This document shows positions 16,055-24,492 of a stretch of 64,000 nucleotides of DNA, in pieces. Both the position numbers and the translations under genes were made by a program. The stretch is from Planktothricoides raciborskii GIHE-MW2. GTDB lineage: Bacteria; Cyanobacteriota; Cyanobacteriia; Cyanobacteriales; Laspinemataceae. Numbering within the stretch: the first letter of the stretch is position 1; every line of letters starts with the position of its first letter. The DNA lies in assembly GCF_040564635.1 (NCBI RefSeq), contig NZ_CP159837.1, forward strand, positions 1,429,001 through 1,493,000, written 5' to 3'. The notes under the pieces are model-generated. The model was not told where the DNA came from, made no database searches, and saw only the letters and a program-made list of their open reading frames with translations.

Positions 16055-17587
16055 TTGACAATTGCCCTTCCCATGAATGCCTACCAACTGAAATTTTGGC
16101 AGCCGGTTAAACCAGATCCAGATATCGCGGCTAAAAATCGCGATTCCCGCAAGGGATCCGCTGCGCGGCATCGCGATACGCATCTTTCCTCATTTGCGGC
16201 GGTGGTGAGACAAGACCCGACTTGTCCGCAATTTTATCGCGATCCGCATCATTTTTTTAATGCTACTTATTTGACCGCTGAACTGAAGCAGTTATTTAAA
16301 GGGGTACTCGGTGGTTTATGTGGGGAGGGGCAGCGGATTTTTTCCCTAGAAAGATCGGGGGATATTTCTCAGACCTTTCTTGCTTTATATCATCTGGTGA
16401 AATATCGCCCAGAACTTCGACAAGTTACCCAATTTTTGACTCTGCCCAATCCTAAGTTAGTCCAGGTTGCGGGTTTAACTAATTTTGACTTAGAGATTAA
16501 ATCCGGGATGGAAATTAAACCCGGTTTGCGGATTTTTACCCCCTGGGGTTATTTAGCATGGCAACTAGGGGGAAGTTTTGCTTATTCTTTGGTGAAAATT
16601 CACGATGAACAACGGGTTGCCCCTAGTCAATATTTGTTGCGGCAATTGCTGGGCGTTCGTCCCACTTTGCTATTGGTTGAGGATTTTCTCGATTATGTGC
16701 AAAATGCGATCGCAATTTTGGGAATTGACGATCCATTTATCCCAGAAATTCTGATATTTATTGAAAATCTGATTGCCGTTGTCGAAAAATCACCCTATAC
16801 GGTTTTAGTTTATTCCTTACCTGCCACTGAAACCAATCTATTAACTGCGGTGAAAAATCTGCTAAATCCCAATTTAATAGTAAATCGTAGGGGCGAAGCA
16901 TTCGGGCAAGAATCTATGGGCAAAACCCAACAATTTTCGCCCCGAATGCTTCGCCCTCATACTAATAAGATAGCTAAAAACCGACAATTTTCACTCCGAA
17001 TGGTTCGCCGATGGGAAAAAGCCAGGAAAAATCAAGCAAAATATACATCAGAAACATCAGAAATAAAGGAGAAAAAACAGGCGATCGCTGTTTTCAGCTT
17101 AGATGAGCATACCTATTATTATCCTTCAGTTTTACGGTCAAAACCTCGCCAAAAAACCCCAGCAAAAATCTGGAGACTCAAAAGCGATCGCTGCCCAAGA
17201 ATATGGCTTTCATATTCGCCTGTGAAAAAACGCAATAAGTTTATCATAGAAAATCAGCCATATCTAAATTTTGTTAGCATATTAAGACAATTAAATTATA
17301 TAAATAAACCGTTGTATCAATTAATAAGTAAGCATTGGGATGGTAAATTATCGGTCTTTATGCCTAAATCCTTTGTCCGAATTTTTCGCCCATACATCAG
17401 CGGAATATTGGGAAGCGATCGCTCAAACCGTTCCATAAATAAGCCCCTAGAACGGTGCCATAAACTATCAGAAATTGATGTAGCATTCAAAGAAGTTATC
17501 GCGCGATCGCCCCCGAAATATTATCCTTATGGGGTTATCCCTGGGGGTAGAGAAACCGGGACCAAAGCTGTGGATATCAGGAGTTAA
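16055..17587 (+). CDS. Degenerate DUF499-like ATPase remnant
   Basis: 510 residues in the open frame. Residues about 45-285 follow the DUF499 AAA pattern: SFAAVVRQDPT...YRDPHHFFNATYLTAELKQL, ALYHLVKYRPE, LRIFTPWGYLAWQLGG, a Walker B-like LLRQLLGVRPTLLLVEDFLDY and VLVYSLPATE. The Walker A segment, normally GGGKTH, reads ERSGDISQTF, so ATP binding is doubtful. After residue 285 the DUF499 match ends. A 16-bp inverted repeat (16891-16906/16941-16956) is embedded in frame, and the last 15 codons run through a decayed double-palindrome arm (GRETGTK). I read it as a domesticated or decaying fragment, not a working DUF499 protein (those pair with DUF1156 methyltransferases, absent here). Confidence 0.55.
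   Translation: MTIALPMNAYQLKFWQPVKPDPDIAAKNRDSRKGSAARHRDTHLSSFAAVVRQDPTCPQFYRDPHHFFNATYLTAELKQLFKGVLGGLCGEGQRIFSLERSGDISQTFLALYHLVKYRPELRQVTQFLTLPNPKLVQVAGLTNFDLEIKSGMEIKPGLRIFTPWGYLAWQLGGSFAYSLVKIHDEQRVAPSQYLLRQLLGVRPTLLLVEDFLDYVQNAIAILGIDDPFIPEILIFIENLIAVVEKSPYTVLVYSLPATETNLLTAVKNLLNPNLIVNRRGEAFGQESMGKTQQFSPRMLRPHTNKIAKNRQFSLRMVRRWEKARKNQAKYTSETSEIKEKKQAIAVFSLDEHTYYYPSVLRSKPRQKTPAKIWRLKSDRCPRIWLSYSPVKKRNKFIIENQPYLNFVSILRQLNYINKPLYQLISKHWDGKLSVFMPKSFVRIFRPYISGILGSDRSNRSINKPLERCHKLSEIDVAFKEVIARSPPKYYPYGVIPGGRETGTKAVDIRS
16891..16956. repeat. 16-bp perfect inverted repeat inside a coding frame
   Basis: GGGCGAAGCATTCGGG (16891-16906) and its exact reverse complement (16941-16956) enclose 34 bp. 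The insertion keeps the frame open. The related GCATTCGCG and GCGAATGCTTCGCC words are found at 57771-57855. Confidence 0.9.
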
Positions 17588-17752
17588 CTTTGGGATGCAA
17601 CAAAGAAACCCGGTTTCCGCAACCTTTTGTTTATTACCCAAACATATCCCTGGAGAGGCAAAACACAAGCAGGATATTCCCCCTAACCTCCCTTAAAAAA
17701 GGGGGAATCGGATCTTATTTGGAGAGAATTAAAGAAGGTGCGATCGCCTACC
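17588..17752. repeat. Repeat-bearing spacer
   Basis: Right arm of a decayed double-palindrome unit (AGAAACCCGGTTTCC near 17604-17618), then CCCCCTAACCTCCCTTAAAAAAGGGGGAAT (about 17680-17709), a CCCCC...GGGGG hairpin similar to the one after uvrA. No gene seen. Confidence 0.6.
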
Positions 17753-17899
17753 TTAAAGTAGATCGTAATCTTCAGGTTCTACATCAGGAACCTTGGTTAA
17801 AACTTGTTGAAATTTCTCCCACGAACCCCGTTTAGCTTTGTCCGCTAAATAGTCTTTAGTCAGCCAAGCGGGGACTTGTGCTGATAATGCGATCGCCAT
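17753..17899 (-). CDS. Short conserved-looking protein, possible antitoxin-like
   Basis: 48 residues from ATG 17899 (MAIALSAQVPAWLTKDYLAD...QVLTKVPDVEPEDYDLL). The amphipathic helix plus acidic PDVEPEDYDLL tail looks like small cyanobacterial hypothetical proteins that follow the form KVPDVEPEEYD; this is recollection of a pattern, not a search. No toxin gene adjoins it. It could be an orphan antitoxin or a truncated end of a longer gene, as the frame is open a few codons upstream. Confidence 0.45.
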   Translation of the reverse strand: MAIALSAQVPAWLTKDYLADKAKRGSWEKFQQVLTKVPDVEPEDYDLL

Positions 17900-18014
17900 T
17901 GCGGCATTGAGCGAAAAAAAAGGTGAGCCGAAGCCCACCCTAATTTGTTCTACATTTTTCTACGTTTTTCCTAATCACGAGAAAAATTAGCCCTTAGCCC
18001 AATTTTAAACTAAT

Positions 18015-18950
18015 TTAAACTAATTTCAAATTGGGATATTGAGCCAAAATATCATCGGTGGTCAGGGTATCGCCACTGGCTTGAGGTGCCCAGAGAATTT
18101 CTATGGCTAATAGGCGATCGCTCGCTAATCCCCCAAACTGACCCAAAGCTTGACGCAAATCGCCACTATCGTTAATCTTGGGTAGTTGTAATTTTCCTTC
18201 GGTTGCTAACAGAATGGTGACGACAATATATTCCCCTGGATCGGCGGCAGCCCCATGATTTTCTTCCCCCGGTAAAGCCGCTTGACGCTCCGCTTCTCGG
18301 AGTTGATTATTCACATTAGAAAGGGTTTCCCGTTCAACTTTAGAACGTTCCGTCAGGGACAACTGATTAAACTTAGCTTCTGCCGCATTTAACTTAGTTT
18401 GTTCTGTGGTAGTAGCGCCATAAACCCAATATTCGGGATGACGTAATAAAGCGAGGCTGACTTCTTGGAGGACTTCAGCCCGACCAGCCTCGGAACCTGT
18501 ATCGGCACTTTCGGCAATTTGGTTGAGTTCCGTTTGTAAACTACGAGCTCCGGCTAACAGTCCAACTTGTACTTGGGCAATGGATACAGTGGGATTACTG
18601 TTATATTCTTCGATCGCTTCTTCCCCGCCATTATTAAAACTGCGGATTAAAAAGTTGGCTACGGCAAAGACAATTAACAGGGTAAACAAACCCCCGCCAC
18701 CGAACCCAAAGAAGGGAAAAATAAAGGGAAAACCAATCCCCCCGCCATATCCACCCCCGGGATAAGCGCGGGTGGGTGGGGCATAAGTGCGAGTGGGGGC
18801 GCGGAAAGAACCGCCGCCAATTCTGCCACCAGTCCTTGCCGCCAAAGCGCTTTGGGCATTGCCAAATACCAGGGCAATGACCAGGGCGATCGCCAAGCAG
18901 GATTTGAAAAAGGATTTGATGTTTGATTTTTGATACATAAACCAACTCAT
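18015..18950 (-). CDS. DUF1517-family membrane protein
   Basis: 311 residues from ATG 18950 (MSWFMYQKS); ATG 18938 (MYQKS) is equally plausible. Signal-like helix KSCLAIALVIALVFGNAQSALAA, then a glycine/proline-rich region (RTGGRIGGGSFRAPTRTYAPP), a GGYGGG stretch, a second hydrophobic segment (FTLLIVFAVANFLI) and a soluble domain with SIAQVQVGLLAGARSLQTEL and the conserved-looking end LTTDDILAQYPNLKLV. This layout fits DUF1517, proteins of thylakoid or plasma membranes in cyanobacteria and chloroplasts with unknown function. Upstream are TCATCAG 7-mer repeats. Confidence 0.85.
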   Translation of the reverse strand: MSWFMYQKSNIKSFFKSCLAIALVIALVFGNAQSALAARTGGRIGGGSFRAPTRTYAPPTRAYPGGGYGGGIGFPFIFPFFGFGGGGLFTLLIVFAVANFLIRSFNNGGEEAIEEYNSNPTVSIAQVQVGLLAGARSLQTELNQIAESADTGSEAGRAEVLQEVSLALLRHPEYWVYGATTTEQTKLNAAEAKFNQLSLTERSKVERETLSNVNNQLREAERQAALPGEENHGAAADPGEYIVVTILLATEGKLQLPKINDSGDLRQALGQFGGLASDRLLAIEILWAPQASGDTLTTDDILAQYPNLKLV

Positions 18951-18970
18951 TGTTATTCGTTGACGGTTCT

Positions 18971-19044
18971 TAGTCATCAGTCATCAGTCATCAGTCATCA
19001 GTCATAACTAACAACCAACAACCAACAACCAACAACTAAGGACT
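18971..19044. repeat. TCATCAG and AACAACC heptad repeats
   Basis: Five AGTCATC heptads followed by five AACAACC-type heptads, between the DUF1517 gene and thiS. Two different 7-mer families are directly fused. Confidence 0.9.
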
Positions 19045-19166
19045 AAGAAGTCAACGGTCATTGATCTAATGTATCGCTTGTGACAGTAGGCAGGGTAGTC
19101 GATTCGGCAAGATACTGCGGGGGTTCTCCGGTCAATCATTGACCAGATATCCGAACCTATATCGGT

Positions 19167-19388
19167 TTAACCACCGCCGACAATGGTGACAATTTCCAGG
19201 CGATCGCCTGTTTGCATTTCGGTCGTCTCCCAAAATTGTCGGTGTAAAATTTCGCCGTTATACTCCACTGCCACCAACCGGGGATTTAACCCAAGTTGTT
19301 CCAGGAATGCGGGCAGGGAGGTATGGGGCGGACAAGTTTTCGCTTCACCATTCACTTGCAGAGAAATGGGCATCATTGGACTAGACAT
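19167..19388 (-). CDS. thiS: ThiS, sulphur carrier protein
   Basis: 73 residues with a ubiquitin-like pattern (ISLQVNGEAKTC, LPAFLEQLGLN, VAVEYNGEIL) and the diagnostic C-terminal GlyGly (IVTIVGGG) that is thiocarboxylated to deliver sulphur for the thiazole ring of thiamine. The start ATG at 19388 lies 4 nt after the thiE stop, so the two are cotranscribed. There is one extra Gly at the terminus (GGG), as in many ThiS proteins. Confidence 0.93.
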   Translation of the reverse strand: MSSPMMPISLQVNGEAKTCPPHTSLPAFLEQLGLNPRLVAVEYNGEILHRQFWETTEMQTGDRLEIVTIVGGG

Positions 19389-19392
19389 GGCA

Positions 19393-20502
19393 CTAGATAT
19401 AAGGTTGAATCTTGTTTTCGCGATCTCTTAGGTTTTGAATGCGGGTCAATTGAGAAATAAAATATTGACTCAATAACGTAGGTTGTTCGGCTTCCATAAG
19501 GGCTCGCACCACGGCGACCCGTTCTGCACCGGCATCAAGCACATCATTCAGGTTATTCATGTCAATGCCGCCAATAGCAAACCAAGGAATTGTGGCATTC
19601 TCAGCGGCGTAGCGGACATATTCCAGACCCGCTGCGGTTTTCCCCACTTTGGTGGGAGTTTCATACACCGGGCCAACACCAATATAATCAGCCCCTTCCG
19701 CGATCGCCCGTTCCATTTCGTCTGGGTTAGTCGTGGAACGACCCACAATGCGACCAGGGCCTAACAATTGTCGGGCTACGGCGATCGGTAAATCGTCTTG
19801 ACCCAAATGAACCCCGTCCGCATCCACAGCTACGGCAATATCCACTCGGTCATTGATCAAAAATAACGCACCATAATCATGGCAAATCTCCCGCAGTTTT
19901 TTAGCGATCCGGATCCGATCGCTATCGGGTGAATACTTATCACGATACTGCACTAAAGTTAGTCCACCGAGTAAAGCGGCTTCCACAATAGAAAATATCT
20001 TTTCTGTTGGGGAAGTGACTAAATAAAGGTGCGATCGCACTAACTTGAGATAGCGCCGATACGCCAGCAAATTAGTTTCCAGGGTATAAACCCGATAACG
20101 CATTTGCTTAAAAGTCCCGCCCATCTCTGGGTGATACAGCTTACCGTATTCTTCCAGCACTCTGAGGGCTTCTTGAACTCGACCAAAGTTCACCTGTAAC
20201 AGTTGCTCAATTCCCTGGCGCTGTTCCTCCCCTGGGTGACTCAAAGTAGTGCCTGGATCTTCTAGGGTATTTCTGGCCGCACGGATATCGGCGCTATGCC
20301 ATTTGCCAAGTTCCTGACGTAAGTGCTTGCACTCACTAGCCATCTGAACATGGTTCACCCCAAAGCGACACCATTCCTCAATGATTCTCAAGCCTTCACG
20401 GGCTCGATCCAAGTTCGCATCTAAAATTCTACAGAGTGCTGATTGCGCCATTAACGGACTGACATTTGGCGATCTATCAAGTTGACTGGTTTGATTAACC
20501 AT
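19393..20502 (-). CDS. thiE: Thiamine-phosphate synthase (two-part cyanobacterial ThiE)
   Basis: Joins HMP-PP and thiazole phosphate to give thiamine phosphate. 369 residues. Residues 1-150 are the helical N-terminal extension characteristic of cyanobacterial ThiE (ILDANLDRAREGLRIIEEWCRF, GRVQEALRVLEEYGK). The catalytic TIM-barrel follows: LYLVTSP, TLVQYRDKYSPD, FLINDRVDIAVAVDADGVHL GQDDLP, GVGPVYETPTK, WFAIGGID, AVVRALMEA. ATG at 20502 chosen; the same frame stays open upstream through a 12-bp tandem repeat but contains no ATG, GTG or TTG there. No TPP riboswitch (CTGAGA...GATCCGG) is visible upstream. Confidence 0.94.
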   Translation of the reverse strand: MVNQTSQLDRSPNVSPLMAQSALCRILDANLDRAREGLRIIEEWCRFGVNHVQMASECKHLRQELGKWHSADIRAARNTLEDPGTTLSHPGEEQRQGIEQLLQVNFGRVQEALRVLEEYGKLYHPEMGGTFKQMRYRVYTLETNLLAYRRYLKLVRSHLYLVTSPTEKIFSIVEAALLGGLTLVQYRDKYSPDSDRIRIAKKLREICHDYGALFLINDRVDIAVAVDADGVHLGQDDLPIAVARQLLGPGRIVGRSTTNPDEMERAIAEGADYIGVGPVYETPTKVGKTAAGLEYVRYAAENATIPWFAIGGIDMNNLNDVLDAGAERVAVVRALMEAEQPTLLSQYFISQLTRIQNLRDRENKIQPYI

Positions 20503-20961
20503 CGGAACCCCCCCATGATTTTGTGATTCTTTTAAGTCAGTGTTTACACTCTCGTCAAAGCCTACATCAATGCCTACATCAATGCTTACATCAATGCCTA
20601 CATCAGTGGGCGATACAATCTCTGTAGGCCGAGCGATCGCCCCTGTTTGAGATGCTTTAATTATTTTCTCTGGTCAAACGATTATTGCGCTAAAAAAAAA
20701 TGCAATGTTTTAGCACCAATTCACCAGATTGTAAAGCTTTGTAAAAAAAACTCATTAAAATATCAAAAGGATGAATCTTGGTTGGTGATTTTGAATCATT
20801 ATTGGGTGCGGCAGTATATCATATTTTTCAAGGTTTTTTTGGTTTTGACTCAAATAAATCAGGATCGTGCTGGGGGATCGGTGTTTCAGACTTATCGGAG
20901 GAGGTTATTCAACAGTGTCAGTTTTGTTAACAGATGCTCATGTATGCTAAAGTTTAAGAGA
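20503..20961. repeat. 12-bp tandem repeat and left flank of the IS607-type element
   Basis: About five TGCCTACATCAA 12-mers at 20557-20608 directly upstream of thiE, in frame with it when read on the minus strand (V-G-I-D repeats). From 20640 to 20961 there is A/T-rich sequence with no gene that I accept; a GGAGGAGG patch at 20898 precedes the recombinase remnant. Confidence 0.75.
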
Positions 20962-21520
20962 TGGCATACATACCACTCAGGAAAGCGGTCGAATTTCTGG
21001 GTGTACATCCCAACACTGGAGCGAAAATACGCTGATGAAAAGAAGATCAAAAACATCAAAAACACCGCCTACCAAAGACTCTATGATGTCGAATCATCGG
21101 TGCGGGATACAGTTGGAGCTACCACGGCTTGCTACTGCCGAGTTAGTTCAACAAAACAACGATCTCACCTCGACAGACAAGTTGCCTATATGTAATCAAT
21201 CTATGCAGACGCAGAAATTATCCGAGATATCGGCTTTAGATCGGGGCTTAATTTCAAACGCAAAGGGTTGCTTTGGTTACTGGTCAGACTTATGCGAGGC
21301 GATTAGCTCACAGTTATTGTTGCCTGTCGTGACAGATTGTGCTGAAAAGGATTTGAATTATTCGAGTTTATGGCACAACAAAACGGTGGAGGCATCGTGG
21401 TTTAAGAAAACTCTGTACAATGTCCAGAAGCCGAACTCAAAGCCGATATTCTCTCCATCCCTCACGTCTTTTCTTGTCGGATACACGGATTCAGAAGCTA
21501 CAGTAAGAAAATCAAGGAAG
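20962..21520 (+). pseudogene. tnpA: IS607-family serine recombinase (TnpA) remnant
   Basis: ATG 20962 gives MAYIPLRKAVEFLGVHPNT, the MerR-like DNA-binding N-terminus of IS607 TnpA. Shortly after, one base is missing and the reading shifts: KYADEKKIKNIKNTAYQRLYDVESSVRD, then the serine recombinase core GATTACYCRVSSTKQRSHLDRQVAYM (catalytic Ser in RVSS), a stop at 21193-21195, and further pieces SIYADAEIIRDIGFRSGLNFKRKG in the same frame. Later parts (CRDRL, FSCRIHGFRSYSKKIKEAP) are broken by more stops. At least three lesions, so dead. The family moves by serine recombination together with tnpB. Confidence 0.85.
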
Positions 21521-22624
21521 CTCCGAATCTATCTAAACCCAGAACAAAAAAAATTGCTTAAACAATGGTTCGGAGTTAGTAGATTTGTCTACAACGAAAC
21601 CATTAAATATTTGCAGCAGCCCGATACAAAAGCTAACTGGATGGCGATTAAAACAGGAATATTGAATGGATTACCTGAATGGGCTAAACCTGTTCCTTAT
21701 CAAATTAAATCAATCGCCATCAAAGATGCTTGTTTAGCCGTTAAAGCCGCGAAAAGGGGGTATTGTAAGGATGGAAAAATTAGGAAATGTCGGTTTCGCA
21801 GCCGTAAGGATACAAAGCAATCAATCTTTGTGCCTAAGTCGGCAATAAAAGATTGTGGAATCTACTATACAATTCTGGGCAGATGTTTATTCAAGGAGGC
21901 ACTGCCAAAAGACTTCAGCGATGGTCGATTAACACTAACTTACGGTGAGTATTACTTGACTATCTCGACAGAAGTGCAACAACTAAATTCCGAGAATCAA
22001 GGGAGAGTTGTTGCCTTAGATCCTGGTGTCCGCACGTTTATGACATTTTTTTCGGAAACATCTTTTGGTTGGCTAGGCAAAGATTCTAACTTACACATTC
22101 AGAAATTGTGTTTCAAATTAGACAAATTAGTGTCTCGACTATCAAAAGCCAAATGTAAACAGAGAAGAAATATCAAAAAAGCCGGGAGTAGACTTCGTTG
22201 TAAAATCAAGAACTTAGTCAAGGAATTGCATTATAAGACAGCTAGATTTTTAGTAGAAAACTTTGATGTGATTTTCCTCCCAACATTTGAAACATCACAG
22301 ATGGTTTCTAAGTCAAGACGTAAACTTAGAAACAAATCTGTCAGGCTTATGCTAACTCTAAGTCATTATGAGTTTAAGCAATTTCTGAAATGGAAGGCTT
22401 GGGAAAACAATAAAGTTGTGATTGATTGCAACGAAGCCTACACTTCTAAAACGGTGTCATGGACTGGTGAAATTATCAATAATTTGGGTGGGGCAAAAAC
22501 GATTAAATCGAATTCCACCCAATTAAAGATGGACAGGGATTTAAATGGTGCGCGAGGGATCTTTCTTCGTGCATTGGTTGATACGCCTTGGTTGAGAGAG
22601 TATCTCAACTTATGTGTTTGTTAG
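21488..22624 (+). CDS. tnpB: TnpB of the IS607-type element
   Basis: RuvC-like nuclease, about 375 residues in its recognisable part: RKLRIYLNPEQKKLLKQWFG, SRFVYNETIKYLQ, GRVVALDPGVRTFMTFF (first Asp), FDVIFLPTFETSQM (Glu), the SHYEFKQFLKWKA core, and MDRDLNGARGIFLRALVDTP (last Asp). The stretch EAYTSKTVSWTGEIINNLGG retains the linker, but the CxxC pairs of the usual zinc ribbon are absent or lost. The open frame extends far upstream to 21035, but that part is out-of-frame recombinase sequence; no good start exists near 21488, so expression is uncertain. It could be a TnpB surviving after loss of its mobilising recombinase. Confidence 0.8.
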   Translation, partial: DSEATVRKSRKLRIYLNPEQKKLLKQWFGVSRFVYNETIKYLQQPDTKANWMAIKTGILNGLPEWAKPVPYQIKSIAIKDACLAVKAAKRGYCKDGKIRKCRFRSRKDTKQSIFVPKSAIKDCGIYYTILGRCLFKEALPKDFSDGRLTLTYGEYYLTISTEVQQLNSENQGRVVALDPGVRTFMTFFSETSFGWLGKDSNLHIQKLCFKLDKLVSRLSKAKCKQRRNIKKAGSRLRCKIKNLVKELHYKTARFLVENFDVIFLPTFETSQMVSKSRRKLRNKSVRLMLTLSHYEFKQFLKWKAWENNKVVIDCNEAYTSKTVSWTGEIINNLGGAKTIKSNSTQLKMDRDLNGARGIFLRALVDTPWLREYLNLCVC

Positions 22625-22655
22625 CAAATGTTAGCAAAAAAGTATCGGTAAAATT

Positions 22656-24419
22656 GTGAGTTCAGTAAACAAAACTAAAAAGTCAACGCGACTGACTGAG
22701 ACGTTGATATGTGGTGCGACTCGCTACCACTATGGGATTCCCGGTGCGATCGCGAAGGGAATCGGCCATCTATTACTGGCAACTGGTGTTTGCTTCGCTT
22801 TATCCCCTGAGCCAACTATGGCTCAAACCCCAAACGCACCAGAAGCCATGTCCAATATACTGGCTCAAGCGCCGTCAACCGCCAACCAGTTATATGTCAA
22901 TCCTGATCGGGGAAGCGATCGCGAAGGCCAGGGAAGCCTTCAGTCACCCTATAAAACCATTACCCATGCCCTGCGGGTAGCCCAAGCCAACACCACCATT
23001 ATTTTAGCCCCAGGCACCTACAGTGCCGAAACCGGGGAAACATTTCCCTTAGAACTCAAGCGAAACGTCACCCTATCGGGACTCCCAGAACGCAACGGCA
23101 ACGGCGTAGTCATCCAGGGGGGTGGCTCCTACATTAGTCGGACCGTCGCCGCGCAAAATGTCACCGCGATCGCCGCAGAAAAAGCCACCCTAACGGGAGT
23201 CACCATCACCAATCCGAATCGGCGGGGTTATGGCCTCTGGATTGAATCCACCAGTCCCACCATCACCAACAACACTTTTACCGGCAACACCCAAGACGGA
23301 ATATTTGTCGCCGGTAACGCTGCCCCCGTGATTCGTGAGAATAACTTCGTCCAAAATGGCGCCAACGGGATGACCATCCACGGCACCGCCAAACCAGAAG
23401 TCCGGGAAAACTCCTTTGAAAGAACCGGATTCGGCATTAACGTAGTTGAACAAGCCGCGCCCGTATTGGTGGGCAATCGCATCCGGTTTAACAAAGATGG
23501 CTTGGTCGTCCAAGGATCCGCTCGACCTGTGTTGCGGAATAACATCATTGAAGGCAATGAACGGGATGGCATTGTGGCCATTTCTAATGCCTTACCTGAC
23601 CTGGGTTCTTCCGGGCAACCGGGGGGAAATATTTTCCGCAATAATCGCCAATATGACATTAATGGGGAAGCGGCTAAAGAAATTATTTCTGCTTTTGGCA
23701 ATGAGATGACCGGGAATCGGACAGCCGGACGGATCGATCTCGCGGGGGTGGTCAATCCCGCCAATTCTCCAAGACCAGTGGCGCAAACTCCTCGACCAAC
23801 CCAAACTCGACCGACCCCAACGCGACCGACCCCGGCCCCATTGCCCAATCGGCCCACCTCTGGTCAAACTTCCGGCGCCGATTCATTTCCGCGTCCCACT
23901 CAAACACCGGGACAAAATCCTCGACCCACAGGATCTTCCGCCCCATCGACACAAACCCCGATTCCTGTCCCCACTTCTGAGCAACCGATTAATATTCCGG
24001 TGCCGCCTCCGAGAACCAGTAATGTACCTCCAGCCCCTTCCGGTTCTATTCCCAGTCCGGGAAATCGGGGTGACAGTTTGCCCGTGTTATTGCCGGTGCC
24101 CAATGGCAACGCGCCGATTGGCAATGCTGGATCGGCGTCACAACCTGTGGCGTCTAACGTGAATCCCCCTGGTGAAGGTCCACCAGTTCCAGCAAATCGC
24201 ATTCAAATATTAGGTTTACGGTATCGGGTGACTGTTGATGCGCCCACTGCCAGAGAACAAAACCGGGTGCGATCGGTGGTTCCTGAAGCATTTCGTACCA
24301 TCTTGAATGGTCGAACTGTGATGCAGGTTGGTGTGTTTAACAGTGCCGAAAATGCTAATCAAATAGTTGATACTCTCAATCGCAATGGCATTCAAGCGGT
24401 GATTCAGGAACTCGAATAA
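22656..24419 (+). CDS. Secreted DUF1565/parallel beta-helix protein with SPOR-like end
   Basis: 587 residues, GTG start at 22656. Residues about 30-57 are a signal segment (GIGHLLLATGVCFALS ending MAQ). Residues about 75-365: DUF1565-like QLYVNPDRGSDREGQGS and YKTITHALRVAQANTTIIL, followed by repeated beta-helix rungs (PTITNNTFTGN, PVIRENNFVQNG, PEVRENSFERTG, PVLRNNIIEGN). Residues 366-515 are a long Pro/Thr/Asn-rich linker. Residues about 518-587 resemble a SPOR domain (YRVTVDAPTAREQNRV...MQVGVFNSAENANQIVDTLN). This suggests an envelope protein that could bind denuded peptidoglycan (inference). A palindromic terminator follows. Confidence 0.88.
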   Translation: MSSVNKTKKSTRLTETLICGATRYHYGIPGAIAKGIGHLLLATGVCFALSPEPTMAQTPNAPEAMSNILAQAPSTANQLYVNPDRGSDREGQGSLQSPYKTITHALRVAQANTTIILAPGTYSAETGETFPLELKRNVTLSGLPERNGNGVVIQGGGSYISRTVAAQNVTAIAAEKATLTGVTITNPNRRGYGLWIESTSPTITNNTFTGNTQDGIFVAGNAAPVIRENNFVQNGANGMTIHGTAKPEVRENSFERTGFGINVVEQAAPVLVGNRIRFNKDGLVVQGSARPVLRNNIIEGNERDGIVAISNALPDLGSSGQPGGNIFRNNRQYDINGEAAKEIISAFGNEMTGNRTAGRIDLAGVVNPANSPRPVAQTPRPTQTRPTPTRPTPAPLPNRPTSGQTSGADSFPRPTQTPGQNPRPTGSSAPSTQTPIPVPTSEQPINIPVPPPRTSNVPPAPSGSIPSPGNRGDSLPVLLPVPNGNAPIGNAGSASQPVASNVNPPGEGPPVPANRIQILGLRYRVTVDAPTAREQNRVRSVVPEAFRTILNGRTVMQVGVFNSAENANQIVDTLNRNGIQAVIQELE

Positions 24420-24429
24420 GCAAATTCGT

Positions 24430-24451
24430 AGGGGGGCAATTGCCCCCCTAA
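24430..24451. terminator. Palindromic bidirectional terminator
   Basis: TAGGGGGGCAATTGCCCCCCTA is a perfect 22-bp palindrome followed by ATCATTTTTT. It lies between the convergent beta-helix (+) and Uma2 (-) genes. Confidence 0.75.
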
Positions 24452-24492
24452 TCATTTTTTACGGTGAGATTTACGGTGAGATTTTTTATTAT

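Noticed and set aside
19100-20640. TPP riboswitch for thiS-thiE
   Set aside because: No CTGAGA or ACCTGATCC core on the minus strand upstream of thiE.
20647-20961. Gene at 20647 (MRCFNYFLW...)
   Set aside because: No coding character before the recombinase remnant; the frame only joins spurious sequence to a shifted tnpA frame.
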